64,000 nucleotides of DNA, taken from positions 5,557,352-5,621,351 of the forward strand of contig CM043800.1 of NCBI GenBank assembly GCA_023974075.1, in the 5' to 3' direction. Position 1 is the stretch's first letter. Each line of letters begins with the position of its first letter. The stretch is from Chaenocephalus aceratus. Taxonomy: Eukaryota > Chordata > Actinopteri > Perciformes > Channichthyidae. The notes under the pieces are model-generated. The model saw only the letters and a program-made list of their open reading frames with translations. It made no database searches and was not told the DNA's origin. Positions 1 to 11,640 of this stretch are shown piece after piece. The translations under genes were made by a program, and so were the position numbers.

Positions 1-701
1 CTCGGTAAGTGAAATTCAAGCACTTTATTTCTTACTGGTGTTTTTATTCAGCTAAGCTTCATCTGTGCTAACGTTGCTATCCGTAGCATCGAAGTTAATA
101 ATAGAGAAGTGTAAAACATTAAGAAGGATTATACTGTAGAACAAAAGGCTTCTGTGTGAGGTTGGTAAAATAAAGTCATCCTCTTACATTAGATAGTTAG
201 AAATTAAAATCAATGTTTTATGGCATAATTTAGTTTAAAACATACCGTCAGCATAAAAGCTGTTTTATTCTGAAAGAACCAGAAGTTCTCGCACAATCTT
301 AATGCCAAGCTTTTATTCTGAAAATCCTTCATCTCCGGTTAGCATTTAGCATGTGGCTAATATTACCAATTCTAGAAATGTGAATGTACAGTGGAAATGA
401 CATGGAGTGTTGCACACCAAAACCTACAGATTTTAACACTACATCTATAGACGTCGAGATATTATTATTGCTGAATATTAAATGAAGGTACAGTTTATTT
501 TAATACGTTTGGTTTACAGATGTATGTACCATATGACGACATCCGGGCTACCGTAAATGATAACTGCCGTAAAGTACTTCCAGTATTACTAAAAGTAGCG
601 ATTACAGCCGTTAAAATGCAATAAGTAAAAAGTCATGAAAGAGAATATGAGGAGAAAAGGCGTGTTTAGTTATGTATTGAATGTACAATGTCTGAATCCT
701 C
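1..701. other. AT-rich sequence, nothing recognised
   Basis: No coding region, element end or structured repeat could be supported here. The stretch is AT-rich, with scattered stops in all frames. Confidence 0.5.
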
Positions 702-966
702 TGTTATGCGCAACAACGGACATTGAAGTTCGGAGGAGTCGCCACTGAAGAGGAGGAGCCAAATGAGATATATAGTCAGGTGACTGAGCTTTGTGGGGTC
801 TCTTTCCGACAGCCGCGACTGTGAGAGGAAGCTGCAGCTCCTCTCTCTCTCAGAACCATATCCTGCTTGTTAAATTACCACGCCATTTAATTAAAGTACC
901 CATTTGAACCTTTCTCAGAGACTCCATTGTCTCTTACTTTTAAAGCTTTATTTAATTATCATTACA
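702..966 (+). repeat. LTR-like sequence (candidate)
   Basis: The stretch opens with TGTTATG and closes with CATTACA, imperfect inverted ends of the kind that bound LTRs. It holds a TATA-like ATATATAG near 770 and an ATTAAA-type polyadenylation motif near 890. It is followed after one base by TGGAGAAACC, which could be a primer-site start. No matching target duplication was found, so a solo LTR or the 5' LTR of a decayed element remains a guess. Confidence 0.35.
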
Positions 967-1288
967 CTGGAGAAACCGACTTATTGTGGCAGCAGATCTT
1001 GAACATGTAACTTAATGCCTGCATTTAACGACGATAGCGTAGTCAATGCTTTAGTGACAAGGAAATATTTTTTTTGTAATATTAGATATGACGTTATGTG
1101 TGCTTCTGTGAAAATTAGGCTTGCATTACATGTGTTAAAGATGTTTGTCTTTTACCCTTACCTGTGTGTTAAATGAATGTGAATATGGCATAGGACACAT
1201 ATTTAATTTGACTGTCTCTTAAGGATAACAAAAATATTATGACATGACGTTTGCATGTAAAAAAGTCTGTGACCAACAAATGTTACTT

Positions 1289-1325
<37 letters not shown>

Positions 1326-1381
1326 GTTTGTTTAAAGTTTCCAGGTGATGCAGGGAGACCAGAGGATGAACAACTACTGCA
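967..1381. repeat. AT-rich spacer with (AT)n microsatellite
   Basis: A pure AT dinucleotide run of about 32 bp lies at 1292-1323. The bases after it, up to 1381, are probably the 5' leader of the L2 element that follows, but no start of that element could be fixed. Confidence 0.6.
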
Positions 1382-1996
1382 TTGCAACAAAACAGGAAGA
1401 TTAAATGTGGTCTCTTAAACATAAGATCTCTAGCATCTAAAGCAATATTGGTAAATGATTTAATATCAGATTATAATATTGATATATGCTGTCTCACTGA
1501 AACTTGGTTGAGACATGAAGAATATGTCAGCATAAATGAGGCCACTCCACCCAGCCATATCAACATTCATATTGCTCGAGGCACGGGCCGAGGAGGTGGA
1601 GTTGCAGCAATCTTTGACTCAAGTTTACTTATCAATACTAAACCAAAATTAAACTATACCTCCTTTGAAAGCCTCGTTTTTAATCTTACGCATCCGACCT
1701 GGAAAACTTTGCAGCCAATCTTATTTGTTACAGTGTATCGTGCACCAGGTCCTTATTCAGAATTCTTATCAGAATTCTCTGAGTTTTTATCAACTTTGGT
1801 TCTTAAAACAGATAAAGTAATTATCGTAGGTGACTTTAATATTCATGTTGACGATGATAAAAATAGCCTTACTGTTGCATTTAACTCTATATTAGATTCT
1901 GTTGGTTTCTGTCAGAGTGTAAATAAACCAACCCACTGCTATAATCACACTCTCGACCTTGTTCTGACTTATGGTATTGAATTGAGCAACTATTAG
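1382..1996 (+). pseudogene. L2 APE endonuclease domain
   Basis: This is the N-terminal endonuclease of the L2 ORF2, which nicks target DNA during target-primed reverse transcription. About 204 residues are open. Seen motifs are LTETWL (catalytic Glu, about residue 40) and GDFNIHVD (Asp/Asn, about residue 150). The frame is lost at a stop at 1994-1996, but the SDH motif that closes the domain is readable in another frame at 2020-2028, so a frameshift broke it. The frame opens at TTG rather than ATG; the true start is upstream or lost. Confidence 0.85.
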
Positions 1997-2563
1997 TCGA
2001 ACCGCATAATCCTGCTTTATCCGACCATTTCTTAGTAACTTTTGAAGTACTATTACGAGACTACAAAGCATTAGTCAAAAGCTCTTGCAGCAGAAACCTA
2101 TCTGTTAGTGCTATAGCCAAATTTAAGGAAGAGATTCCACCAATACTTAACTCGATAGCATGTCTGCATGTAGGGGAGGAAACTTATACAAAATGTACAC
2201 CACCCCAAATTGATCATGTTGTTGATAGTGCTACAGATGCGCTGCAAATAATTTCTTTGAAAAAGAAGAAAATAAAACAACATAGATTAGCTCCATGGCA
2301 TAATGCCGAAACCCGCAAAATAAAGTAAAAGTCGAGACAATTTGAAAGGATATGGCGTTCCACTAAACTTGAAGAATCTCGTTTAATTTGGCATATTACT
2401 CTCAATGAATATAAGAAAGCACTGCGTAAAGCGAGAGCAGCCTACTACTCTTCATTAATAGATGAGAATAAGAATAATGCAAGATTTATTTTCAGCACTG
2501 TAGCCAGGCTGACAGAGAGCCACAGCTCGATTGAGCCTTCTATTCCCATAGCACTCAGTAGTA
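1997..2563 (+). pseudogene. L2 linker between endonuclease and RT
   Basis: The translation continues in a second frame from the SDH motif at 2020 through an Arg/Lys-rich linker (around APWHNAETRKIK) to a TAA near 2326, then resumes to about 2575. A slip in the T-run at 2577-2585 puts the reading back into the RT frame. These are ordinary decay lesions. Confidence 0.75.
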
Positions 2564-4271
2564 ATGATTTTATGTGCTTTTTTTTACGATAAAATTGTTA
2601 CTCTTAGAAACAAAATTAATGACCTCTTGCCTTTGACCAGTATAGTGTTATCAACAGCTCCCGGAAACGTAAGTTCTAATATTACACTAGATAGTAAACT
2701 AGAATGCTTTTCAGCCATAAACCTTGAACAATTACATTCAATGATTCTCTCTTATAAACCATCAACGTGCATGTTAGACCCAATTCAAACTAAGCTGTTG
2801 AAGGAAGTTTTTCCATTAATTAGCACTTCTTTATTAAATATTATGAATATGTCTTTATTATCAGGCTATGTTCCACAATCATTCAAAGTAGCAGTGATAA
2901 AACCACTTCTTAAAAAGCACAACCTCGATTCAGAGGTTTTAGCCAACTATAGACCTATTTCTAATCTTCCGTTCCTCTCAAAAATTATTGAGAAAGCGGT
3001 CGCAAAACAGCTGTGTGATTACTTAAAAAACAATGATTTATTTGAAGATTTTCAGTCTGGCTTTAGAACACATCATAGCACAGAGACAGCTCTGGTTAAA
3101 GTCACAAATGATATTCTAATAGCCTCAGACAAGGGACTTGTCTCTATTCTTGTTTTGCTCGATCTCAGTGCTGCATTTGATACTATCGACCATGATATCC
3201 TATTGCAAAGACTAGAGCACTTAGTTGGCATACAGGGAACTGCTTTAGGCTGGTTTAGGTCCTATCTATCTGAACGCTCTCAGTTTGTACGTGTTAACGA
3301 TGAATCTTCCACGCAAACCAAAGTTAGCCATGGAGTGCCACAGGGCTCAGTGCTCGGACCTATTTTGTTCACATTATATATGCTTCCGTTAGGCAATATT
3401 ATAAGGAATCATTCTGTAAACTTTCATTGTTATGCGGATGATACTCAACTATATTTATCAATCAAGCCTGATGAAATTAATCATCTAAATAAAATTCAAG
3501 ACTGCCTTAAGGACTTAAAAACGTGGATGACCTTAAACTTTTTGATGCTAAACACGACCAAAACTGAAGTTATTGTACTTGGCCCGAAGAATCTACGAAA
3601 CAAATTATCTAAAGATATACTAACTATGGATGGCATTAATTTGGCCTCCAGTGAGATTAAGGAATCTTGGTGTTATATTTGATCAGGATTTATCCTTTAA
3701 GGCCCACATAAAATCAATTTCAAGGACCGCCTACTTCCATCTACGTAACATTGCAAAAATCAGGCATATCTTGCCTCAAAACGATGCAGAGAAACTAGTC
3801 CATGCATTTGTTACTTCTAGGCTGGATTATTGTAACTCTTTATTATCAGGGAGTACCAAGAAGTCAGTCAAGTCGCTTCAGCTGATCCAAAATGCTGCAG
3901 CTCGTGTACTAACCAGAGTTAGGAGAAGGGACCACATTACTCCTGTTCTGGCTGCCTTACACTGGCTCCCTATAGAACACAGGATAGAATTTAAAATTCT
4001 TCTTCTTGCCTACAAAGCCCTTAATGGGCAGGCGCCATCTTACCTTAAATAACTCATTATACCCTACTGTCCTACTAGGGCATTGCGTTCCAAGAATGCA
4101 GGGTTGTTGGTTGTTCCTAGAGTCTCTAAAAGTACAATGGGAGCCAGAGCCTTTTCTTATCAAGCTCCACATTTGTGGAATCAGCTTCCAGTTTGTGTTC
4201 GTGCGGCAGACACCCTATCCGTTTTTAAGAGTGCGCTTAAGACCTTCCTTTTTGATAAAGCTTATAGTTAG
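2564..4271 (+). pseudogene. L2 reverse transcriptase and C-terminus
   Basis: This is the reverse transcriptase that copies the element RNA at the nicked target. The first 372 residues are open (2564-3682). They contain [14 protein letters not shown] (motif A), [11 protein letters not shown] (motif B) and [12 protein letters not shown], with the YADD active site at 3431-3442. A frameshift near 3660 moves the C-terminal region (SRLDYCNSLL, HWLPIEHRIEFKILL) to 3630-4052. A stop at 4050 and another shift move the last block to 4083-4271. The motif set and its order match the L2 branch of the CR1 group rather than RTE or L1. Confidence 0.9.
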
Positions 4272-4477
4272 GGCTGATTAGATTCAGCCCCTAGTTTTGC
4301 TGATATAGGCTTAGTTTGTCGGGGGACATCTTACTTCTTCCTTCTCTCTGTCTATACCTGTGTACTCTCATGTTCCGATTAACCCAGCTTCCCCAAATGT
4401 CTTTCTTTTTGGTGTCTATATACGCCGGGATCCGGAGTCATGGATGGTCCTGCGGTCCTGTGTCCTGGATCGCGAGC

Positions 4478-4870
4478 TGAAGGGCCAAGAGGCGACTTCA
4501 TCATGCCCCTATCGGCAGCTAGCCGATCCACTTTAGAGGACAGCCTGTGTCTAGTCCTTCTATTGGGGGGAGCACACATAGCCATCACTCCCTCAAGTCG
4601 CCGGGAACAGCCGAATTGATCTGGAGGAGGATGTGACAAGGAGAGGTGTCTGTTGGCTGCTGCCAGACGTTCTACCTCAGTGATTCTTGCCACTCTGAGC
4701 GCCCGAGGCATGCAGCTACAGCTCATGCAGGCGTTTACTGTGAGAACCTCCCTCAGATGCTCGAATTCCGTCCCCACTGACCGCCAGAGGCGGCCGAGGC
4801 AGGAGGGGCAGCGGTCGTGGCCGTCCTCGGGCTCAAGAGAAGCCATACAGGTGCTACATGAATGAGCCAT
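4478..4870 (-). pseudogene. DIRS-like gag N-terminal fragment
   Basis: On the minus strand an ATG at 4870 opens a frame beginning MAHSCSTCMASLEPEDGHD, followed by CPSCLG and, after an insertion, EHLREVL. A Cys-rich start followed by DGHD and CxxCLG is typical of gag-like proteins of fish DIRS retrotransposons. About 130 codons survive before the sequence ends against L2 at 4477. Ten extra codons (RLWRSVGTEF) between CLG and EHLR correspond to a copy of the element's own terminal sequence seen at 14161-14190. The 5' leader continues beyond the inserted LTR element at 13114. Confidence 0.65.
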
Positions 4871-4877
4871 TCTGTAG

Positions 4878-4881
4878 GTAG
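4878..4881. other. Target site duplication GTAG (left)
   Basis: GTAG immediately precedes the 5' LTR and is repeated at 13114-13117 immediately after the 3' LTR. A 4-bp duplication is usual for Ty3/gypsy-type and many retroviral integrases. Confidence 0.85.
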
Positions 4882-5530
4882 TGTAAGGAAATATTTGTAC
4901 TGTGAAGCTTAAAAGGGAAAATGTTTTATGTAGAAACTGTGAGCTGGATTTGGGGCCTGCTAACATGTGGCTTTTTGAGGACAAAGGGAGGTGAAGCAAG
5001 ACCCCACTGTGGTCTCTGGAATGTAGGGGCCTGTGAACATTTGGTTTTGTGAGGACAAAAGAAGAGGGGGAAGGTGTGGAGTTGACATACAGTCATCTCA
5101 GATCCCTGTGATAAGGAAGCTGAGCCACTGGGATTGGGGACTTAAGATGTGAGCTGTTGATGATAATTTGGGCAGCCAATCACTGGTCTGGAAGGGAGGC
5201 GCAGAGAACTCCTCCTTGGGTCAGCGAGGTATATAGACAGGAACCCCGCTGTGTTCTGCCTCTCTCTTCTCGCGTCGCTGGGACTGGAGGTCTGGCGGCC
5301 TGTGGGCAGGAGCCAGGAGTAGGCCAAACTCCTGACATTATTCATATGATACGATATGGTTGTGTATGGTAATGTATTTGATTGTATTGCATTGTATATT
5401 ACCATTAAAGTAGATTATTGTTAAACGGTTAATTGTATGCTCTGGATTCCTTCATGTAAGATAACAGCTTGTTGTAGGAACGCGAGGAGATTTAAGAAAG
5501 CGGACGAGTTCTCCACTAAATCTCTTAACA
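4882..5530 (+). repeat. 5' LTR (649 bp)
   Basis: The LTR begins TGTAAGG and ends CTTAACA, an inverted pair. A TATA-like TATATAG lies at 5230-5236 and an ATTAAA polyadenylation signal at 5404-5409, giving a plausible U3-R-U5 order. It is colinear with the copy at 12465-13113, and I found no difference by eye. Confidence 0.92.
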
Positions 5531-5532
5531 AA

Positions 5533-5550
5533 TGGTGACTTCGACGCTGA
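5533..5550 (+). promoter_or_regulatory. Primer-binding site, tRNA-Trp-like
   Basis: TGGTGACTTCGACGCTGA starts two bases after the LTR. It closely resembles the tRNA-Trp primer site used by avian sarcoma/leukosis viruses (TGGTGACCCCGACGTGA), with a few mismatches and one extra base. Confidence 0.65.
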
Positions 5551-7090
5551 ATAAACATGAGCTGTGGAAGGATTCAGAGGACCAGACTGGGTCGAGAACA
5601 AACGCTTTGAGACACCTCAGACAATAGGCAGGGCCCTGCCACTACATATAAGGTAACACAACGGTAGGATTGTCTGTAGGCGTTTCAGAGTGTTTTTGAA
5701 GTTTGAATGGAGTATACAATGCATTTTTACCATGTTAGGAAAGTTATATAAAACACGTGAACGTTGATCGCAAGGTACAGAGGGTCCTGCGAGACGAGAT
5801 ACAGAAGTGGGCGTGGATCTCAGGTATTTTAGTCCTGAAGTGGCGCTGAGACGGTGCAGTTCGTGAGTTGTAAGGTGAAATCCTTGAACGACGGAACCTG
5901 GAAGCGCGATATTTTTAGATCGAGCCGCCGTTTGAAATAAAGCAGTTAGCGTGGATCTCAGGAAGTTTATTTCTGAAGTGACGTAGGAGCGGTGCAGTTC
6001 GTAGGTGTGACTCTGACACTACGGAACCTGGAAGATTGATATTTCAGATCGATCCGCCGTTTATAACTGGGATTAAATAAGAGTCCAAGGCCAAATAAGC
6101 GAAAAGGTCAGCGGGCTTTTATCTGTTAAATCCTGGGGAGAGAACGCTAACGTCACCTAAGTACATTGTGACGAGACCGGCTCTCGGTTCCCCTTGTCTG
6201 TAAACATTGATTTGAAAAGCAAACGTGTGGTAAAGGGCTCGCTGAAACCTGGGCGTTTAAGCTCCATGGGACGGTCACATCCCTTATGGGTGTTGAAGCA
6301 CCGTCCATGGTTTTGGTCTGCCTGTTGAAATAAACACCACATTATAAAGCCGGACAAAATGTACGGGGAATAAATCTGTGTGATTTTTTACCTAAAATAC
6401 TTGTGTGACCAAAGCACTCAGAAGAGTGAAGCTCATTTGTGGTCGGCTGGCCATAAAAGAGATAGGGAAACAGCAGGTCATAAAACTGAGGGGTTTTACA
6501 ATGAAGCAGGAGGCCAGGGTCATAAAGACAGCTGTCGGGACACCTTTCAGCAGGAACAAACAGGACAGGAAGAGGAAGACAGCAGGGGGGAGAGGTGCAA
6601 AGTTAAGCTGATATCTCTGACAGGAACAATCAGTGAAAGACTGGGAGTAGGTCAGGTTCTTTCAATGCCCCGTAACAGATTGAGGTCTCAACACACCACA
6701 GAAGACCCCACCGAGCATGCTTTTATTGCTCCAGTATTACAGGCGCCTTTAGTGGCCGTGTAAAGCGGCCTGTTATATGTTAAATCCTTGGGAGAGAGCG
6801 CTAACGTCACCTACATTGTGACGAGACCGGCTCCCGTTTCCCTTGTCTGTAAAAATTAATTTGAAAGGCTGACGTAAACGTAACGTTGATCGCAAGGTAG
6901 GCAGAGAGTCCTGCGTGACGACATATGAGGCACGTTATCAAGCTAGGCTAGACAAAATGTACGGGGAATAAATCTGTGTGATTTTTACCTGAATAACCTA
7001 TGTGAGCGATTGTTTGTGGAAATCAGACATTCGCTGAGAACAGTGAAGCTCATTTGTGCTCTGCCGCTGCCATCTAGTGGCTGAAAGGGG
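5551..7090 (+). repeat. Internal non-coding region with diverged direct repeats
   Basis: Two scales of repetition are visible. A unit of roughly 130 bp (about 5808-5940 and 5946-6066) shares GTGGATCTCAGG, GGTGCAGTTCGT and ACGGAACCTGGAAG. A longer block of about 600 bp repeats the run GTTAAATCC..GGGAGAG..CGCTAACGTCACC (6120 and 6773) and the run GTACGGGGAATAAATCTGTG (6360 and 6959). The open frames that cross it resemble no known protein. Confidence 0.75.
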
Positions 7091-8690
7091 GAAGCACGTT
7101 AATTAAGTCAGATAAATAAAAGCGAAGTCAATATATTGCGTATATTTCAATAAATAAGCTGTCTGTAGGTTGTCATTGTTGATTAGTAAAGACCTTGTTT
7201 TATGTTGGTAAATGTAATGGTACAAAAGACAGGGGTACTTATGCCCGCTTCGGTTTTCAATGTCCGCCATCACGTTAAAACAGAGGATTGGTGGCATTTT
7301 CAGTTCACTGCTTGCTTCCACACGCCTTCCCCCTCCTTGTCTCTTTCACGACTATAGTTAATGCATTAGAACGATTGTCGCTGTTCCGGAACGGCCTTTC
7401 AAAATAAAAGCCAAAGGCCGCTGTTCGCCAGAGATGCCTTCACAATAAAACAGTAATTACCTTAACAATATATTTAACTTATATTGCGTCTTTAAATATT
7501 GATTTTAATTCATTACAGATCTAACCTGCTTGTAACACAACTTAGATGATAGAATAAGCAAGTGGTTAAAGGGGGTTTCCTGTCTGGCTCATTTGATTTA
7601 GAACTGAAGTAAGGGAGAATAGTGTTTTCATTCCTCATGGTTTCTGAAGATAAATCATCAGTTTGTCTGGACTTTGATATAGAGATAGGATCATGGTGGA
7701 GAAGGAAGACCTTTTTTTGGTTTCAAATTAAAGAAGAGTTTAAGGATGAAGTAAGCAGGACTTCAACTGGCCAAAAGAGATTTTAAAGTTTAATATTCTT
7801 GGTTAGCAAACAAGACATCTGATTATTATGTCACACATGATAATCTTGTTATAGAAACTAGCTTAAAATATTGGAGAAAATATGTAGATGTTCTTTCGTA
7901 GTGTGTGGAATATGTGATGCTGGAAACATGTACGTCTTTCAATTTATAGGAGAAAATGGTTTCCTGAAAGAGTTGTTGGGTAAATATGTAGCAATGGATG
8001 AAACAATTTTTAGAGTGAGTTTTTGTAATATCATTTGTAGACATCAATTATGTTGTTTAGATGGCATTTAACAATTAAGACAGATAGTATGATTACAAAG
8101 AGTCAGAGTGGAAAGGGTTGGATTTATTTAACCTCAGTGTGCTAGATTTTTTATAGGTAATGCGTCCCGAGACCTGGACTCCCCCTCTGAGTTAGAAAAG
8201 GCTACGATCCCGACCCTCCAAGCAGACAAAAGACCTAACCCAACGGGAGACTCCTCCTTCTCCATCGAACAGACAGAGAACCAGAGCTGAAACAACAACA
8301 ACAAGACTGCAGCCAGAACTATCTCCACCTGTGGCATCCAGAACCAAACAACATGCTGACGGGCAGAAATCTACGCTCATCAGTCCCTCAGACGGGACCA
8401 TGAAGTTCCAAGCTGAGCACAAGAGCAAAGTGTGGGAGATGAGAGCAGAATCTGCCCTCCATAAAACAGCAGAGAGACTGAAAGGAGGAGATGAAATGCA
8501 AAGCAGTGCAAGAACATTAGCATGAAGGGGCATGCAGATGTAACTGGGCCAATGGCTGACAGCGGATGAAGTTACAGCTGATGGACTGAAGAGAACACGG
8601 AATCAGAGGAGTTGGCATGGTCGATTAGAAGTGAGGAGGCCGGGGTCACGGCTTGAGAAAACCAGAGGAGGAGAAAAGGAAAACGGGAAT
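7091..8690. other. Internal region of LTR element, no recognised gene
   Basis: From 7091 to about 8100 nothing is recognised. At 8160-8530 the base composition turns richer in A/C/G and an open plus-strand frame (8331-8525, 64 codons, KVWEMRAESALHKTAERLKGG in part) overlaps a minus-strand one. No family was recognised; it could be a decayed gag or another captured piece. Confidence 0.4.
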
Positions 8691-11289
8691 GAGTGAGTTT
8701 ACACATAAACACACTTATTCACAAAACGCACATTTAAAGCATAAATACGTAAAGACAGAAAGATTTATTAAATTAAAAATAGCAGTAGACTATTAGGGTA
8801 AAATGAGAACACACTGAGGGTTCAGAGTACAACCATATTCTTCAATCTTTTCATCAGGTTAACATAATATTCTTTGACATTTTTATTCACGTGTGAATAA
8901 AGTAGTGGGATAGTTTTAGGAACCACTCTATAGGACAATTCTTTATCTGTATGGATAATGTTAAAGGGAGAGCTGGTGCCAAGCCAGATATCGTATTCCA
9001 ATCTAAATAGTTGATTTCACCATTGTAGCATAGTTATTACCATAGGAAAGATGAAATGACTTCTGTTTTTAAATCCTTGATAAAGGAGGGAGTGATGGAG
9101 CATGTTCGGACATCCAGGGTTCCACACACTGCTAGAGAGTTTAACATTGATTTTTAGGTGGACCAGAATTGAAGACGTGTGGTTGTTATACCATTGTTAT
9201 CGTGAACAAAACATAAATAAGGACATAGTATCTGCTTGAAGATGAATGGATTTCATATCCTAGAGGGGATTAGTTATTGTGAATACTCCACAAGGTATCT
9301 ACTAATGTATTGTGAAGAACTTGAATTGACTTGATAAATAAGTGAAGATAAGAAGATGTATGGACCATAAATTAGGCAAGTGGTAAATAAAAATAGCGGA
9401 AAAGAGGGGAACTATTAAAGGGAGGTGGACAATCAGTCTAATGCACACTGAAGAAGAAAAAAAAAAGGGGGGGGCGTGAAGGAGGTATGCACTGGATTTT
9501 TTATTCGTGTGTGAATTTGGTAGTGTTTTAATTTGTTACAGTATTGATCAGTTCAAAGGGAGAGTTTTAGTAACAGCTCTATAAGATCAGATAAATATTT
9601 ATTTATATAGGTCATGTTGAAGGGAAAGCTGGTTCTAAACAAAATATAGTATTTCAATTTGAGGTACTGGTTTCATGTTCAGACACCCAGAGTTCCACGC
9701 ACTGTGAAAGAGGGTAACATTGTTCTTTAAGTGCACCAGAATTGAAGATAAATTGATAGAATGAGTTATGGAATACATAGCAGATCTTTACAGATCCTAG
9801 TAATGTTTTGACACAAGATAGTGATGTACACATGTTTCTGAAATAGATCTATTGGTCATTTTGATACTAATTAGGTGTAAATGAATTGCAGTAATAATAA
9901 TAGTACAATAAGGAAGTGACATTTTTTTGGCTAGACACTTTTCAGGGAATGTGGGAAACAGCAAGGAGGGGTTGGAGATATCTTGAACATTATAGTTGTA
10001 ATTGTGAATTAATAAATGATGGCGCTCCATATATACAGATTTGTATAGACGAAGGATGCTGGCCTGTGCTGGAAGACGGAGTCTCTGCAGAGCACGACAC
10101 ATGGCCAAAAAGACTGAGACCAACTGACCGACAGGGTAACTTGGGAAGGCACTCTCAATGACTGACTCTGAGGTGAACCTGACCAAACCTGACTTTACAA
10201 CCTGACAGTGTGAGTGTGAGTGTGAGTGTGTGTGTATGTATGTCTGCACCTGATCAGTGCAACTGCATGATTTAAAACGATGACTAATCAAGCATGTTTT
10301 GGACTAACACATGATGTTTCACTCCCACAGGAGGTGGCTGTTTGCAGAATGTGAAACTCAAACTATGACATTTGAAGAGTCTGTTTCTTTTAGGACTGAA
10401 TGATGGAGAGAAACACTCTCAAGTGTTTACTGGGAAAAATGTTTGGTATTGTCTTATAATCCATTATGACCTGAAGGTTTTCTTCCCATACAGGTTTTTG
10501 TTTACACATGAGAAAATGTGTAAAAAAGGGGGAGTGTAAACTTTACAATGTACATTTTTCATTTAGGGACTGAAAGGAACCGGCTGGCCCAACTCCATTG
10601 TTCAATCTGACCATTGATTGACAGTTTTAGAATTGACCTGCTCCATATTTGGGGATAACACACTGTTTGATGAATGTTGACATGTCTCTAATATTGATTG
10701 AGTTATAGCAGGTTACACAGATAGAGAATCATTGGCCAAGGGGCTGCTGGGAGAGATGTAAGTCCAGAATGGAATGCTGGGAGCTGACCTGTGAGTAATG
10801 TTTCAACAGACAACATCATGTAACTAGCCTGGTAAAGAAGTAAAAGCCATAGACTTTATTGTTTAGGTCATTATGGGGATATACATTTCATCTACATTTG
10901 TAATAGAAAGACATTTGATGACAGTTTGTGGGAATTCTGTATTCATTTTTTAGTGGGATAATATCTAAGCACTGACGGGTAGAAGCAGTATCACCAGGAA
11001 GCCATTCACTTTGTTAGTATTGTGATTTTGGTTGTTTTTGAATCCATAAGATTAGTGTGTTTCTTTACCAGAAACATTAACAGTTCAAATCATATTTTTA
11101 GATTTTTAATGGGATCTCAGGGATTTCATTTAAAAATAAATACAGATGCTTGTCAGAAATTCAGAGCTATTGAAATATGTTATTTAGTTTACCTAAAGAT
11201 GTTGGGGTTCTTATTTAGTGGGCACAGTCCAAGTATTAAGATTCTGAAGCTGCACAATTAATTTAGAAAACCTGTGCACAGACGTCTGT
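8691..11289. repeat. Internal region with a diverged ~300-bp direct repeat
   Basis: Stretches at about 8875-9180 and 9497-9755 are diverged direct copies. They share, in order, a TTTTTATTC..TGTGTGAAT block, AAAGGGAGAG, CATGTTCxGACA, AGxGTTCCAC and ACCAGAATTGAAGA. A short GAGTGT microsatellite lies at 10203-10240. No gene was recognised. Confidence 0.6.
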
Positions 11290-11640
11290 GGTTTTAAGAC
11301 ACCCCACCAACAGGCTCCAAGTTGCCACGCACTGGTGGGTCAAACAGCCGAGGGCCCCAGAGCCCGGAGCGTAGGCTTGAGGGATTTGTATCAGATTTCT
11401 CCACACAGGTTGCTGACGCCGAAAAGAGGGACCCGAGACGCAGGAGGCTGACTGTCAACCCCAGGCTCTCCGGCCCCGACCGATTGATGCAGAGGATATC
11501 CAATGACGTCCGCCTACAAGGAAAAGGGGGACAACTGGTACACCTGCGAGGACCCTAGACGACATCAGGACGGATCGGGCTCTCATCATGGAGGTCGACA
11601 TCGGATGCTGTCATCAGCGGATTGGAGGAGAAGGACCTCG
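11290..11640 (+). other. GC-richer leader upstream of the captured region
   Basis: Composition changes from AT-rich to GC-rich near 11285. A plus-strand frame (11322-11558, 78 codons) is open and Arg/Pro-rich, but no family was recognised. It may be part of the captured transcript or older element sequence. Confidence 0.4.

Larger units (their letters stand above)
1382..4477 (+). mobile_element. L2-clade LINE, copy 1 (broken)
   Basis: This is a non-LTR retrotransposon of the L2 group. Its order is an APE-type endonuclease, a linker, a reverse transcriptase and a C-terminal region ending near 4271, then part of the 3' UTR. The 3' UTR matches copy 2 (14191-15010) to about position 4477, where it stops abruptly against DIRS-like sequence. 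The terminal ATTGATTGAT repeats typical of L2 tails are therefore missing here and present only in copy 2. Several frameshifts and stops make it inactive. Confidence 0.9.

Noticed and set aside
4006..4281. 91-codon frame over the L2 C-terminus
   Set aside because: It is an alternative frame across the frameshifted end of L2, not a separate gene.
5142..5405. Open frames inside the LTRs (5142-5405 minus, 5157-5372 plus, and copies near 12725)
   Set aside because: They overlap promoter and polyadenylation motifs, lie on opposite strands, and recur only because the LTR is repeated.
8192..8533. 113-codon minus-strand frame in the LTR element
   Set aside because: No similarity recognised, overlaps an equally open plus-strand frame, and sits in a non-coding interior.
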